Assembly: GCA_963920665.1 (NCBI GenBank)
Contig: OY987265.1
Span: 33,299,001 to 33,363,000, forward strand
DNA: 64,000 nt
Origin: Straminergon stramineum
Lineage: Eukaryota > Streptophyta > Bryopsida > Hypnales > Calliergonaceae
Reading direction: 5' to 3'
Part shown: piece after piece, positions 1 to 11,889 of the stretch
Position numbering within the stretch: position 1 is the stretch's first letter
How the letters are laid out: each line of letters opens with the position of its first letter
The notes under the pieces: generated by a model
The model's database searches: none
Told to the model about the DNA's origin: nothing
What the model saw: only the letters and a program-made list of their open reading frames with translations
Program-made: the position numbers and the translations under genes

Positions 1-783
1 GTCCTAGTGGACTTGTTTTAAATACCAGTAATCGTATTGAACTATTAGTGAGGTGATCTAGGCCATAAATGACATAAATAAGTAAAACTTCATTAGTTTC
101 TTGAAGACATGTTGTTTGTATTGCAAATGATCATATATCTTGAAGCCAAAATTCATTAGAATTATCTTGAAATCCAATTTGACCGTGCAAACTTATTTTT
201 GTAGGCACATTGAGAAGTCTCACATGAAGACAAATTTGGTGCACACATTCTACCATGTCCAAAAGTATAGGGTCATGGAACTTGACTAATTCAATGAGTC
301 TCTTAGTCTTGAAGAGATGATGACCTACCAACAAAGTACACAAAAGACTTGGTAATCTAATATGCTCCTTGAGGTTTTCACCTCGTATGAATGTGGTCCT
401 CATGGTATTTTTCATTATCTCATTTATCACTTCTATCTTGTATGGAATTTGATGACATGAGACTCTAATTTCATATGTGATCTGTAATTGGGTACAACAA
501 AAAATTGCAACATCTACTAATGTTGTAGTTCAAAAGTACAATGAAGATATGCCACATGATGAGTCCTAAAGGATCATTCGACAAATTTGTTGAATGATTC
601 TTTTGGGATGTCCAAAAGATCTTTTCGGATTCATTTGAGATTCCAAAATTGTATCGTATGCCTCTGTGTAGATTGAAAGGCACTTGAGCCTTTATGTAGT
701 TCTAGAGTTGATCCTCAAAGGGTTGCAAATGATTGTCACTGCAAATGTAGGTATGAACTGCAAGGTAAAGTGGTTGAAGTGGA
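1..783. other. AT-rich intergenic DNA, no gene seen
   Basis: Both strands carry only short, low-information open frames with no recognisable motif, no splice-compatible continuation and no codon bias that stands out from the background. I see no gene or repeat unit here. Confidence 0.6.
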
Positions 784-1738
784 TTAACCCCTAAAGGTAT
801 TTGACTATGTTTTCACCAAAAACGCTCCAAAATTGTTATCTCTAGTACAAGTACCAAATTCTAGAAATAAATACATTTTTGGACAAATGTAACCATAGGA
901 TCTTGTAGTAAGCTAGTTTGGGAAGATGCGGAAAAAATTTCAAAAATTTCCACCGTTTGGATTGCAAGATATTAGCATTTGAAGTGACAAAAAACGATTT
1001 TTTGGCCCTACGAAAATCCGGGCAGCTACACTTCACAAGGTCAGATCATTACAAAAAAAATGTCCAAAATGGTTGCAAATCTTTGGATTCATTCTCCAAG
1101 TCATGTTGGCTACATGCTTGAAAATTTTTAGATCATTTGGAATTTTACAATATATAGGAAAAAAATAGTAAGTTGAAAGAAGTAGAGAATGATTTAAAAT
1201 ACTAAATTGTTAATAATTTATTTGTGGAATTGAAAAATGCCAATTACAATGGTGAAATTGTTGTAATAAACAATCTACATCTCACCTTTTTATTTTTTTC
1301 CAAAAATATTAAAAATTGAGTTAAATAAAGGTCTTCAAAGTTTATTTTAGAGTAGAGATTCCATTACTATCCACAAACTACCGACAACTAAAACTCTTCA
1401 TAACTTTCATCTTATAAATCAAAATGTAATGATTCAAAGCTTTCCATGTATTTATAAATTAGGAAAATAAATTTCAAATTTTTATTTTAAAAAAAAGTGA
1501 TTTTTAAAAAAGTTTTTTTTGCTACCCAGGTTGTCCGCTGAGCAATGAAAACAACATATCATACAATAACTTCTTAACCATATATTCAAAAGTTATGAAA
1601 AATTTTGGGTCTTAAAGCTACTCCTTGGGTACATGTTGTGTGAAAACTTCAAAGAAAAAAAAGAAAAATTCCATTCGTAGTGAATTGCCTCAAATCACTA
1701 TGTTGCCAAAAAACACCATTTGGTCCTTCAGGGGTTAA
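784..1738. mobile_element. TTAA-flanked MITE-like element, type A, copy 1
   Basis: The left end reads TTAACCCCTAAAGG and the right end CCTTCAGGGGTTAA, so the element has short inverted ends beginning CCCC and bordered on both sides by TTAA. Its interior of about 950 bp matches the blocks at 21741-22696 (same orientation) and 45603-46537 (inverted) along its whole length. Shared landmarks include the stretch on heat-map-like repeat words around 'tcaccaaaaacgctccaaaatt', the 'gtaccaaattctag' segment and the 'gttgccaaaaaac' segment just before the right end. No long open frame is present, so it is non-autonomous. TTAA borders are typical of piggyBac-like elements, but a TA target site (Tc1/mariner type) fits as well; no transposase is present to decide. 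Confidence 0.8.
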
Positions 1739-2420
1739 TGCATTAGGTCCTTCTCGAGAAGCCTACCAATTTCTGCCTTGCCCAACCAATGAGGAGAAAC
1801 TACTTCAGTTTCTCTCTAAGGCATGTTCGTAAGCCAAGGTAAGCATTTTTGTATTCATATGTCGATTGATTTTGTTTTGAACAATTCTAATAGTTTCATA
1901 TTTATATTTTTAACAATTCATTACTTCTACAATTGGTCATGAAATGACGTCACTTTAAATTTCATTTGCATATCACTATATGATTACATAGAGGACATAT
2001 GTATAGATATATTTGATTCCACTATCCAATCTGATAATATTCCAATCAACTTTTTAGTTTTAGGTGAGCCATAGACCTTGCTCGAATATTTAGAGGGTTG
2101 GAGAATGAAGCTTTTGGACCACTCTGTCGAGTAGAGAGGCCTTGCCTTGGAAAAACGTGGGGCTTCTAGTTGCAGCTAGATGTGGCCGAAGAAATAGAAG
2201 ATCCCGTGATTATATAAAGTCACAAACATAATAATAAACCCCTGGATGATGTCATATGAACCAATATGATATTACATCTCCATATATCCCTAACAAGATG
2301 TCATGGAGTCTCAATATACATCATAAGTTTATAAAAGATAGTGAAGAAATGTCATACCCTCCATAAATTTCCCTTGGAGAAGTGTATGATAGAAGAATGA
2401 GTGCCACAACCACTCTACAA
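1739..2420. other. AT-rich intergenic DNA, no gene seen
   Basis: Nothing coding or repeated could be supported. The segment separates the type A element from a tandem duplication. Confidence 0.5.
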
Positions 2421-2781
2421 CTTCAAACTAAGAAAATCATACCATTTTGGAAAGTTAACATGAGTATCTACAACCTCCCCAAGTTTCACTCGAATCTAAA
2501 GTACTGTTCCACTTTCATATCCCTTCAAAGTTCACTCTCTTGAAAACCCGAAAGTAATTCTTCACCTCTTCACTCTCAAGCCCATAACTTTCACATACTA
2601 ACTCCAAACTAAAAAAATTATATCATTTTGGGAAGCTAAAAGAAATATCTACAACCTCCTTAATTTTCATTCAAAACTAAGGTACTTTCCACCTTTCATA
2701 GCCCTTCAAAGTTCACTCTCTTGAATAATCGAGCAGCTCCACAATACTTTACTCCCAAACTCATAATTTACACATACTAAC
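2421..2781. repeat. Two-copy degenerate tandem duplication, about 180 bp period
   Basis: Two consecutive copies (about 2421-2600 and 2601-2781) share the order 'cttcaaactaa', 'cattttgg', 'atctacaacctcc', 'cccttcaaagttcactctcttga' and 'cataa'. The motif 'ctacaacctcc' recurs 181 bases apart, and the start of a third unit ('actccaaactta') follows at about 2779. No coding potential is seen. It is an old local duplication rather than a satellite array. Confidence 0.7.
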
Positions 2782-4214
2782 TCCAAACTTAGTGAGTGAT
2801 AGCTGTTCGGAAACACAAAAATAAGATATACAAGCTCTCAAAATTTAATTGCAAAAAAACTTCATGTACAATGTACAATGTGCAATGCCTTCCCAAAGCG
2901 ACGGTTCCCCCAAGCAAACAAGAAGGAGAAAGAAGATGACCCTCCACCTTCACCTCCATGCCGTCCACTAAAGCTAATGGATTTTGGCCACTAAAATGCC
3001 ACATGGGCCATAATATACCCATGGGCCACCTCATATCCTCCATAAGTCTATCTACATCATCTACGTGGACTTTTAATCCATTAAAACCACAAAAGAAAGG
3101 TAAAACAAGCTTTACCTTTTGTTTTTTACAACTTTAAACACGTAAACTAAAATACTAAAACATCTTAAAGTATAGAAATCAAAGAACTAAATTCAAATGT
3201 TTGTCAAATAGAGGTAAAAGAAAAAGAGTTCAAGTAGAATATGACGCCCATTTTTTTCTTGAGACTCTAGAAAAAAAACCCTCCAATTTAACAAACAATT
3301 ATGTATGTTCACATCATGAATGCATATACAATACGACAACGCTTACACAAAGATTTTTAAGGGGAATGATGCCTTCAAGAAATTTGACTCCAAAGATTTT
3401 TGAGGATTACCCTTGTAGTGAAGCGTTCAAGCACGTAGTATACAAGTGCATTAGTCATATAATATTGTTGTGCTATTATTAATATATAAAATTTTTTAAT
3501 TCTGGCATCCATATGTCCCCCTCTAAATGGATCTTCCAGGGAGAGTTTTATGCATTTAAGCAAAATTTTAGGGCTCTCGCAGTATTAGTTTTTGTATCCT
3601 AGGTTGGAGAAGTTGCTTGGCAAGTGATCTACTAGGGAGCCTCTTGGCACCGAGAAGCCTCCTTTGGGAGGGCCCTTTGTGCAATTAATCCAATTGTTTC
3701 AGCTTTTGAGAATTAGGGTTACCAAATTATAGGACATTGAGACAGGTGCCTCCAAAGACTCTTTCTACAATTTTATATGGTATCTTTAACTTCGATGTCG
3801 GGTTGATTATAAGTGGAAACAACCAAGTTAGTTTAGATGGATGATATTGGTGAAGGACTTTGTGAAATTGCAATAGTTCGGCCATTCATGCATTGATCCC
3901 CTATTTAAACTTCTAGGACTATAGATCTTTGTTGCTCATAATCATATTGTTATCTAACGTTTTATTTTTGGTATGCTAGTATTTCAAATTTGAAGTATAC
4001 ACCAAGAAAATCATTGAAAAGGTAGATTTACCTTTATTTCTCACTATTTGATTGGATTGATCTTCTCTAAAATGTATGTTCTCTCCAACGCAGCTAAAGA
4101 ATTAGACAATTCCACATCTCTAGGCTTGTCTTTCATACCTTGAGTGCAACCAAAGATTCACTCCACTAGAAGAAGAACATTCCTTCTAGACTTTGAAGGA
4201 TATTGCGTGCAAGC
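2782..4214. other. AT-rich intergenic DNA, no gene seen
   Basis: Short frames occur (for example around 3201-3482) but start at non-ATG codons and show no recognisable domain. No repeat unit shared with the rest of the window was noticed. Confidence 0.5.
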
Positions 4215-4676
4215 GTGGAGACAAAATTTAATGAATTTGTGGGTTTGGATGATGAGGCCAGAGCTAAAGCCATCAAGAGATGGAAAATATCCAACAAGAA
4301 GAAGGTGGATTTATAGGAGGAGGCCAAGAAGAAGACCAAGGACAATAAGAAGAAGAGGCTTGTGGCCTAGGCTAACAAATAGCAAGAGAAGACAAAGATA
4401 CAAACACTGTTGCAAGAGCCTGCAACAAGCGAAGCCGATATGAAAGATACTTCATCCAATTTCTCCCTTATTCAAGAGCACTTGCTACATAGACTGGCAC
4501 CAACAATTTAGACCTTGGAGCTCATGCCTAACATTGATGAATGCATTTTGAACTTATATGTAGGTAGTCTTCTTCTTACATGGAACGACTCTACTCTAGA
4601 GGCCTACTCAGTGATTGTCAAGAATATGGTGAGCTTGTGGGCACATTATGATATTTCCTCTAGTAATCTCCCCTAA
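4215..4676 (+). pseudogene. Broken coding sequence with four in-frame TAG stops, family unknown
   Basis: A single plus-strand frame runs from about 4197 to the TAA at 4674-4676 and is interrupted by four stops, all TAG (the first at 4314-4316). Between the stops the translation looks protein-like: an acidic start (fragment FVGLDDEARAKAIKRWK), a Lys/Glu-rich middle (EEAKKKTKDNKKK), then a less charged end (fragment NLYVGSLLLTWNDSTLEAYS). There is no frameshift within the block. I do not recognise the family; a fragment of a retroelement structural protein or of a host gene are both possible. All-TAG breakage fits decay of CAG codons by C-to-T change. The lack of any functional start or splice context makes an active gene unlikely. 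Confidence 0.45.
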
Positions 4677-5261
4677 TCCAAGTGTTCCCAAACTTTTAGG
4701 GCTTACAACAAAATAGAAATATTTGTATATGAATTGAGGTTACATTTAGGGCAATCTTGATTATAACTACTTCTCTAGACTTCTAATGTACGGTCTTTGT
4801 TGGATTTCTACTATTTAAATAGGTTTTGTTCTTCTATATAATGCACTAGTCATTGGCATTGTTATAAATTCATTGAATTGGAGATGGCTAGTCCACTCTT
4901 ACTATCCTACGCACTTGTAAGTCAATTTTATGTTTTGTGTGTGCATCATTTTTTTATTATTATATTTGTAATTGTGAAACTTCTCCTACAATTGTTATGC
5001 TCACTTCATGTTCACAAATAGATGCTACCAACTTCTCCACTTCAAAAATGAAATCTCCTCAAACTGCACAACTATAGGTCATAGTCAGATAATTGAAATT
5101 AGAATCTTAAATTTGTGCCCTAAATTGAATTCACAATTTTAGGTACCCTACAACCTCGGTCATAGGTTTAATTTTCTGAAACCTAAATCATTACTTCCCA
5201 CTCATTTTTCCCCACTCCCTACTCTATGCTCCATGGTCCATGCTCGCGTACCAACATTCCC
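4677..5261. other. AT-rich intergenic DNA, no gene seen
   Basis: No supported coding region, RNA gene or repeat was found in this stretch. Confidence 0.5.
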
Positions 5262-5346
5262 CCCTTCAATGTACATTGTTAGTACATTGAAGAAAGCAAA
5301 ATGTACCCCTCTATCATTATCACTTTTAGAGCAAACTATCTTATGC
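5262..5346 (-). mobile_element. Terminal fragment of the AAGGTAGT MITE
   Basis: Reading the minus strand, this segment carries the family end (GATAGTTTGCTCTAAAAGTG), then the diagnostic 'ggtacattttgctttcttcaatgtac' core that is also found in the copies at 21182, 55941 and 63265. Only about 85 bp of one end is recognisable, and the opposite terminus is missing. It is therefore a truncated or heavily diverged copy. Confidence 0.7.
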
Positions 5347-5900
5347 ATTTGTTGATTTACATTATGCCTTTGAATAGTCAGTGCATGTTGTAAGAAAAGA
5401 AAAATAGAGAATGTGATTCAATGTATATTTAATAAACAAATAATCCAAATATATATATAAAAATGAAGTTCACTTCATTTCTGTAAGATTTTGAATAAAT
5501 AAAAGAAGTAGAAACAATAGGAAGAAAAAGGGAAATGCTCCCTAAAAAAAATAGAGATTGGAAGTTCAAGACTAGGGTTGGGATTTTGAACCTAAAGCAT
5601 ATATTGCAAGATTCTTGGTTATTGAAGATGGTAATAGGGTTTGGTAGTAATTGGGAGTAAGAGGTCTCGATTGGAGGTTGAGATGTAGTGTCTACTCGCT
5701 AGAATTAAGGTTTATTGGATGTTTGGTGTAGAGTCCAATTTTTGACGTGTATTGCGAGAATGTTTTTTTCTCTAGTATCAAAATCCCAAAACCTATTGAG
5801 ACATAGTATTGCAGTGAGCTCTTCGAGAACCAATTCACCTTGAATGACATAAATCTAATATTCGAATTTCCCCCAAAATAGTTTAAACGAATACTAAGAG
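5347..5900. other. AT-rich intergenic DNA, no gene seen
   Basis: No coding or RNA feature could be supported. Confidence 0.5.
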
Positions 5901-6155
5901 AAGGCCATATTCGTTATATTGAGACTTTTTGCAAATTTTGAGAGAGAATGCTAGTTATTGGAAAATTCATTTAAAAAATTAGGAATTGAAACCAAAAATA
6001 AATAATGCTCAAATAGTGATCCTATAATGAAATTCTAAAAGTTGGTGTTGTTACCTATTTATAAAAAAATACTAGTGAAGAGATAAAACAGTTTATCCTC
6101 GAGTCGAAGATAAAATTGAGACTTCGAAAGGTCTCAATATAACGAATATGGCCTT
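5901..6155. mobile_element. 255-bp MITE with 25-bp perfect inverted ends
   Basis: Bases 5901-5925 and 6131-6155 are exact reverse complements over 25 bp (ends AAGGCCATATTCG.../...CGAATATGGCCTT). The flanking bases AGAG occur immediately outside both ends (5897-5900 and 6156-6159), which would be a 4-bp target duplication. The interior is AT-rich with no open frame. Perfect ends suggest a relatively recent insertion. The superfamily is not assignable from the ends alone, and no second copy was noticed in this window. Confidence 0.7.
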
Positions 6156-8637
6156 AGAGTAGGAATTTGCCAGAATCCATTGGGATGCAATGGCGCTGTA
6201 GTTGCTTCAATTTTTGAATTTTGTCTATTTTAGCCTTGCTAGTGAGAACAAGGTGTAGATTTAGTCTAATTTCTCTTGGAGGATGATAATTAGACCAATA
6301 TTTCATATGAAAAGCTAATAGGCACATAGAAAGATTTGAATAGGTCTAATAGGCTAGGATTCAAAGTAGTTCAATAGCTTGATGCACATTTTCAAGTGAA
6401 AAGATGCAATCTTTCTTTTTGTCTTTTTGAAGACTATATGTCTAAATGACGAATAGCTCATTCTTCACTCTTACTTTTGTATGTAGAGTCAAATACTCAA
6501 GCTTTAGTTGCTTAAACAATTTGTCGCCATTACTATTAACATATATTGTATATTTTTCAAATTGTCTGTGGCAATTTTTTTGGTGAATCCATCCTCTCGG
6601 GTAGTGAGCTTGGTGTATCAAGATAAATTGACTGTGCAAGCACGGGAGGTTATCCCAGTTGTGCATATCAAGTCAAATTGAGCTTAGGTTGTGAGTATTT
6701 GTTTGTGTAAATTTAGTCAAGTTGCTTGTATTGTTATGTGTGTGAAAATTGCAGATTGATCAATTCATTCCAGTTGAGTTGGCTTATTTAGTTGATTAAG
6801 TATTAAGTAAATAACAATGAGCTAATTGATCATTGGATAATTTAAACAAGACTAACTGGGAATTGTGCATTTAGTCGAATTGCTAGTTATGTATGGGTGA
6901 TAATGAGTCTAATTAACTGATTCAAGATATATATGGATTATTAGGCGGGTAGCCATTGTGAATTATAAAATTCAATTTAAGTCTATGAATCAACTTGTCT
7001 AGTGATTCCAGTATCTAATTGATCAAATGGATTAATTGATTGTTAAATTGGTAGGTAGCCAAATTAAAATTGCAAGTTGTGTGTAAGAAATTGCAAATCT
7101 AATTGCTTGATAGAATCGATGAATTCTTATAATGGTGTTATGGATTAATTGCACTAACAAATTATGTGTATGTGTTGTGTGTGAAAATTGGATATTTGAT
7201 TTAGTCCAATTGTAGCAAACTTGGTGATCAATTAACAAATTAATTGTGTATGTCTTAGATGTGGGTAACATCTGTTTGTCCATTTGCTTGCGTTAAGTTG
7301 TTTATATAAGGGCAATTAGCTGATTCGCTCAATATGTGTAGAAAACTGTGTTGGTCAAATTAACTGAATAATGAGTAGGCTCAAGTAGAGCTGCATGTTC
7401 AGAGGAACGATTAGATTGGAATTTAGAAGTTGGTTATAACTTGGGTTGATTTCTCAATATCAAATTGTTTTGAGATGAAATAGTAAAGTTTAATAGTCTC
7501 ACAGTTTGGAGTTAAAGCAAATTAACTTGAGTAATTCAACATGGAAATCAACTCTCAAAATGGAAGGATTCAATGCAAGATCAAATTGTCTGTAAGCCAT
7601 TGAATTCATTCCAGTAAGTAGTCACTGATAAGTCAATAAATTAGTCAGTGAGTTTTGAAGCTAATTGACTAAGTTACAATACTAGTATCTTTAGCTGTGT
7701 CAAGTCGATAGGCAAGTAGCTAGTATTAATAGACGAATTGATCACGGCCTTGAGTCAAGAAAGCACAATCATAGGTGCTAGGACCAATAGACATATGGTT
7801 AAGGGTCTATGGTCTTGATGAATTGATTCATGTAAAGTTTGGATAAAGTTAAAGACAAATTGATTAAAAAAGCTAAAGCTATGGGGCTGAAGTGAAGAAT
7901 AAATCGACTAAACTAGGAATGAAATTCTAAACTTTTCATGCTTTGCATACCAAGAAAATGGATAGAAAATATGGATTTGATATTTGCATGTAAAATCAAC
8001 AATTAGGCTAATAATATAGTACGGTGTCACAAAGATTTGTGAACGTGTTTGGAATAGCACCGGGCCTTTGCTGTGGTAATGCTTTCATATAAGTAAGATA
8101 CCCCTAAGCACCCTAAAGATTCATAAATTTACCCTCAAACCCCCTTTTTCCCAAATCCTTACCCTATGCTTCCTTCAAAACCCTAGAAACTGTCATACCT
8201 AACTTTGATCTACTACACAATATGGACAGTAGCTTCAAATATCTTGAAACTTAGCTACAATGCAGATCAACTATCCAAAAAATCACATACCAAGTTTCAA
8301 CTTAATCCAAGATATTGTCCAACTTTGGTGGACATTTTACTACTACTGACTTTCCAACCCTTCACTGCTTTTATACCCCGGTTGTTTTTTATGCATAACT
8401 CATAGATCTAGAGTCTCTTCAAGCGAAAACTTTGATGCAAAGGAGTAGATAAGATAAAGAAAGTACCCTCAAATCAATACTTTACTTCCAATAAATCTTC
8501 AACAACAAACAACTCTCCATCCTCAAGTCCACCCCTCCCCTCTTACCACTCAAAACAAGAAAATAAAGACCAGAGAGGGAGCAAGGGACCAACCTTTGCC
8601 TTAAGTACCCTCCACTAACCCTGACGGCTAGCTGCCG
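6156..8637. other. AT-rich intergenic DNA with degenerate short-word repetition
   Basis: From about 6660 to 7900 the sequence repeatedly uses variants of the words 'attgatcaatt', 'gattaattgatt', 'agtcaaattg' and 'gtgtgaaaattg' at irregular spacing, which gives it a cryptically simple character. There is no regular period and no open frame of note. From 7900 to 8637 I see nothing that can be annotated. Confidence 0.45.
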
Positions 8638-8640
8638 GCT

Positions 8641-8669
8641 AACCCTAACCCTAACCCTAACCCTAACCC
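8641..8669. repeat. Interstitial telomere-like repeat (CCCTAA)n
   Basis: Almost five exact units of aaccct run without interruption, which is the six-base TTAGGG telomere unit on the minus strand. The usual land-plant unit is the seven-base TTTAGGG. A further loose 'ctaacc ctga' precedes the block. It lies in otherwise ordinary AT-rich DNA, so it is interstitial rather than a chromosome end. Confidence 0.85.
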
Positions 8670-10139
8670 ACTACCCTAGTGTCAACTATTAATAAACCGG
8701 TTATCAATCGACAATTAAACGGTCAACAATAACAACCTCCTAACACTCCAACACCTCTCAATACACAATACTAACAACAATCAACTTATAACACTAATAA
8801 TACTAAAGATGTCCAACACTAACAACATTATTGAAACTAATGAAGATGTCAACTTCAAATACTAGACGGCCCACATCACGACAACGGATTAGTTGAGGGA
8901 AAATAAAGAGGAATTAAAGTAATAAAGAATTTCTTTAAAAGTTTATTGTATTTCAAATATATACCTTGGTGCATTTGACTACGTTGATAGTGCATGCATT
9001 GTCAAGACAAATTGATCACACCTGAAGAATTGACTAGAGGATTTGCCACGAGCCAAAAGCATACTATATAGGATTGGACCGCATACATGAAGTCTATTAT
9101 AAATAGCATTTGGGATGGACTGAGACTATTTGACTAAGAGTGTGGGTTTCTTTTGTTAAAACTCTAAAACAAAGTAGATAAATATTCAAAATATGAAAAC
9201 AAGTGACTTTAGTCACACAAACGTTAGACTTATTGACCTTTCTTTAGGAATTACCCCCCTTATACTATATTTCCTTGGATTTTGTCGAGTAGGCAAAATT
9301 CGCATTACAAGCACAATAAGTCTTTTAAACGTAAATGTAAACAAATTACATAAATAACAAATTAACATTGAATTATTATATATTTGAAAAAACAATTCAC
9401 AAGAATCACCTCAATACAAAATGAATCTCATCATGTATTAGAAGCGGATTATTTAATGAACTCAAAAAATATTTTGATATATTTCTTCACTGACAATCAA
9501 TCTCTAATACTTTTCCATATCAATCTTTACTATTTCAATTATGAACTACAAAGAATATACATCATGGTTAACAATGGTGATGGAGAAGAAGCGTAAGAGC
9601 TCTAGAAGTGTATTATTGAGCCCATTATGAGTATTACACACCCCAAAATTCAAAAATCTAAAGCTAAGAATGGCAAAAAAAGTTGATAGCGCGGACATGT
9701 GGGCAAATAGCAAACAAGGACGGCGGATGGGCAAACAGCTAGGGGTGGTCGACACGAACAGATTTTGGCGAGCAACCACTCAGATGGGTAAAAAAAATTA
9801 TCTTAAAGTAAATTACAAAAAATTGAATGTCATAGGGCGTCCCAAGGGATAGCAAATGTGGACATCGGACATCCAAACATGCATCACTATGTCCAAACGT
9901 CCTATCAATCTTGCTAGTATACAAGTTCATCGTGTTTATTAGCCAAATTCATAGAACTAGAGTGGTGGGTTACTCTACAGGGAAATTTAATAAATTGTTG
10001 TATAATATATATTTCCAAATGAATTGTTAGGATCACCTTGTGAATCACCAAGATGACCCGTTGTTGAAGTCAACTAATGACATGTGTAACATGCCCAATA
10101 TCCTTTGCGATACTAGAGACAATATGTTTTGAACTCTTC
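8670..10139. other. AT-rich intergenic DNA, no gene seen
   Basis: Short frames on both strands around 9.2-9.9 kb overlap each other in antisense and lack motifs, so I treat them as chance frames. Confidence 0.5.
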
Positions 10140-10340
10140 AGGATTTTCACCGTCACATCACGTCTAGACGGACAACCAATGAACAAACTGTTAAGATTTA
10201 ACCCCGCGTCCGTCTGAATCCAATTTCTTTTTTTTTGAATGATCTATTCAATGACTTGGACGGCTTGCTGTCAACAAGAATGGTATGTCCATCAACATGG
10301 ACAGACAAACCATCCTAGTTGACTGCAGGCCATCAAAAAA
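10140..10340. repeat. Degenerate minisatellite-like block related to those at 22.9 and 24.5 kb
   Basis: The segment repeats words of the form 'gacggacaacc', 'gacttggacggcttgctgtcaac', 'atgtccatcaacatggacagac'. The two blocks at about 22920-23130 and 24480-24660 use the same vocabulary ('gatggcttgtttgtcaac', 'gatgacttgtccatcg'). Units are roughly 20-21 bp and strongly diverged. No open frame continues through it here. Confidence 0.4.
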
Positions 10341-11889
10341 ATTGGCCGTTAACTTTCGCATGCAATCCTGACATGTCAGGACATGTTTCAATTGATGCTA
10401 ATGGACATCTCGACACGAAAAGCTAGCATCACATCAGGATGGAAAACCTTGGAACTCTTATCTTCGTTTATTAATTTCGATTTTTGTGGATATGAATGTG
10501 ACTCGATAGGGATCTATATCAAAATCTATTGTTTGATCTTGTCGCTTGCTAATGTATATTTTGGGAAGACTTGTCCATTTTGCAAATCTAGAGGACTGCC
10601 TTTGAGAGGTTCTCAATTTCAAAAAGAAACATGGTGATTTGATATATAAATGCACGGAGGAGGTCAGCTATTGTATGCCAAGGATTATCGATTTGCACAA
10701 CTAGAGAAATAGAATCTGCAGGAAGAGAAAGTGAAGAGAAAATTTGTTGGTTTCCTCTATAGGATAGGAACTGTTGTTTCAGTTCTTGGTCGAAGAACTT
10801 TCTATTCTTTTTTTTCTTGGTTGAAGTGTCAAGGAAGCATGTCTATGGTCCATTGTTTACCACTGCTGCATATGCACATGGCTGAGGAATTTTAGAATAT
10901 TCAAATTATTTGATGATAAAGACTTCGGCAGAGGCCATTTTATACATGTTTCCTACTAAATAGTCGATTGACGTTCATCACTTCTGATGTGGTTCATATC
11001 GATTTCTTTTCCTCATAACAATTTACTAAGTCAGAATTGGTTTCTTAAATTCTAACTTTAGATACTAGCACTATGCTATGGCGTTGACTCACCAATTCAA
11101 CCATTACATATGTTTTGCCCTCTTATGGACATCATGCATCGTATCCATGCTTTGATCCCTTACTGCCACACCTTATTATTAATACGTCGAATTACTATGA
11201 AGATCACCGGGAGTAAGCACCTCAATTCTTTTTTAGAAGGGTTTTTTCTAAAAGTGAAGAAAAATTGTTGAAGTAGTGAGTGCATGGATGTTAAAATAGA
11301 GAAGCATGAATGTTGAGAACTACTGTGCTATTGATTGATGACATTTGTTGATTGTCAGGATCCTTTGGGGGGGAGGGGGGGCCTTAGAGAGGTTAGTCAA
11401 CTATAGTCAAGAAGGGTTAGGAAGAAGGAACTATATAATGTTTTGAACTCCATAGTGGCTGACATACTTGTTGTTTGGGTGGAAGTCGCTTAGGATCAAA
11501 ATAATTGGAGTGACTAGGAGGAAGTCACCACATTGCTATGTGGACGTCTAAATTTGACTTCTAGTTTTCACATGTTTGTGCTGAGAAGAAGTGTGACTAC
11601 CTCCCCGGCAATCCTCTTCAGAAGAATAGAGCATGAGAATTTTGCATACAACAATTCAAATTTGAGGAACGAAAGTGTACAAAGCAAAGGAAGTGACTTA
11701 CTGTAGTTGTCGTCCTAAGGTGTGTATGTATTGTGTATTTTGTTATCGTAGATTTGAATAATAATTTTTTGGGCACATCCGTTTCGTTGAGTGTGTACGT
11801 CGATTTGAATTTGTGAGCATAGTTAGTGAACGGTGGAAGTCCTGTACATTTGGAAGTAATTAACTCTCCTGTTTTATCGTAATACACAA
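10341..11889. other. Intergenic DNA, no gene seen
   Basis: Contains a guanine-rich run at about 11369-11381 but no supported gene. The right part approaches the presumed transcript end of the RLP4-type gene. Confidence 0.45.
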
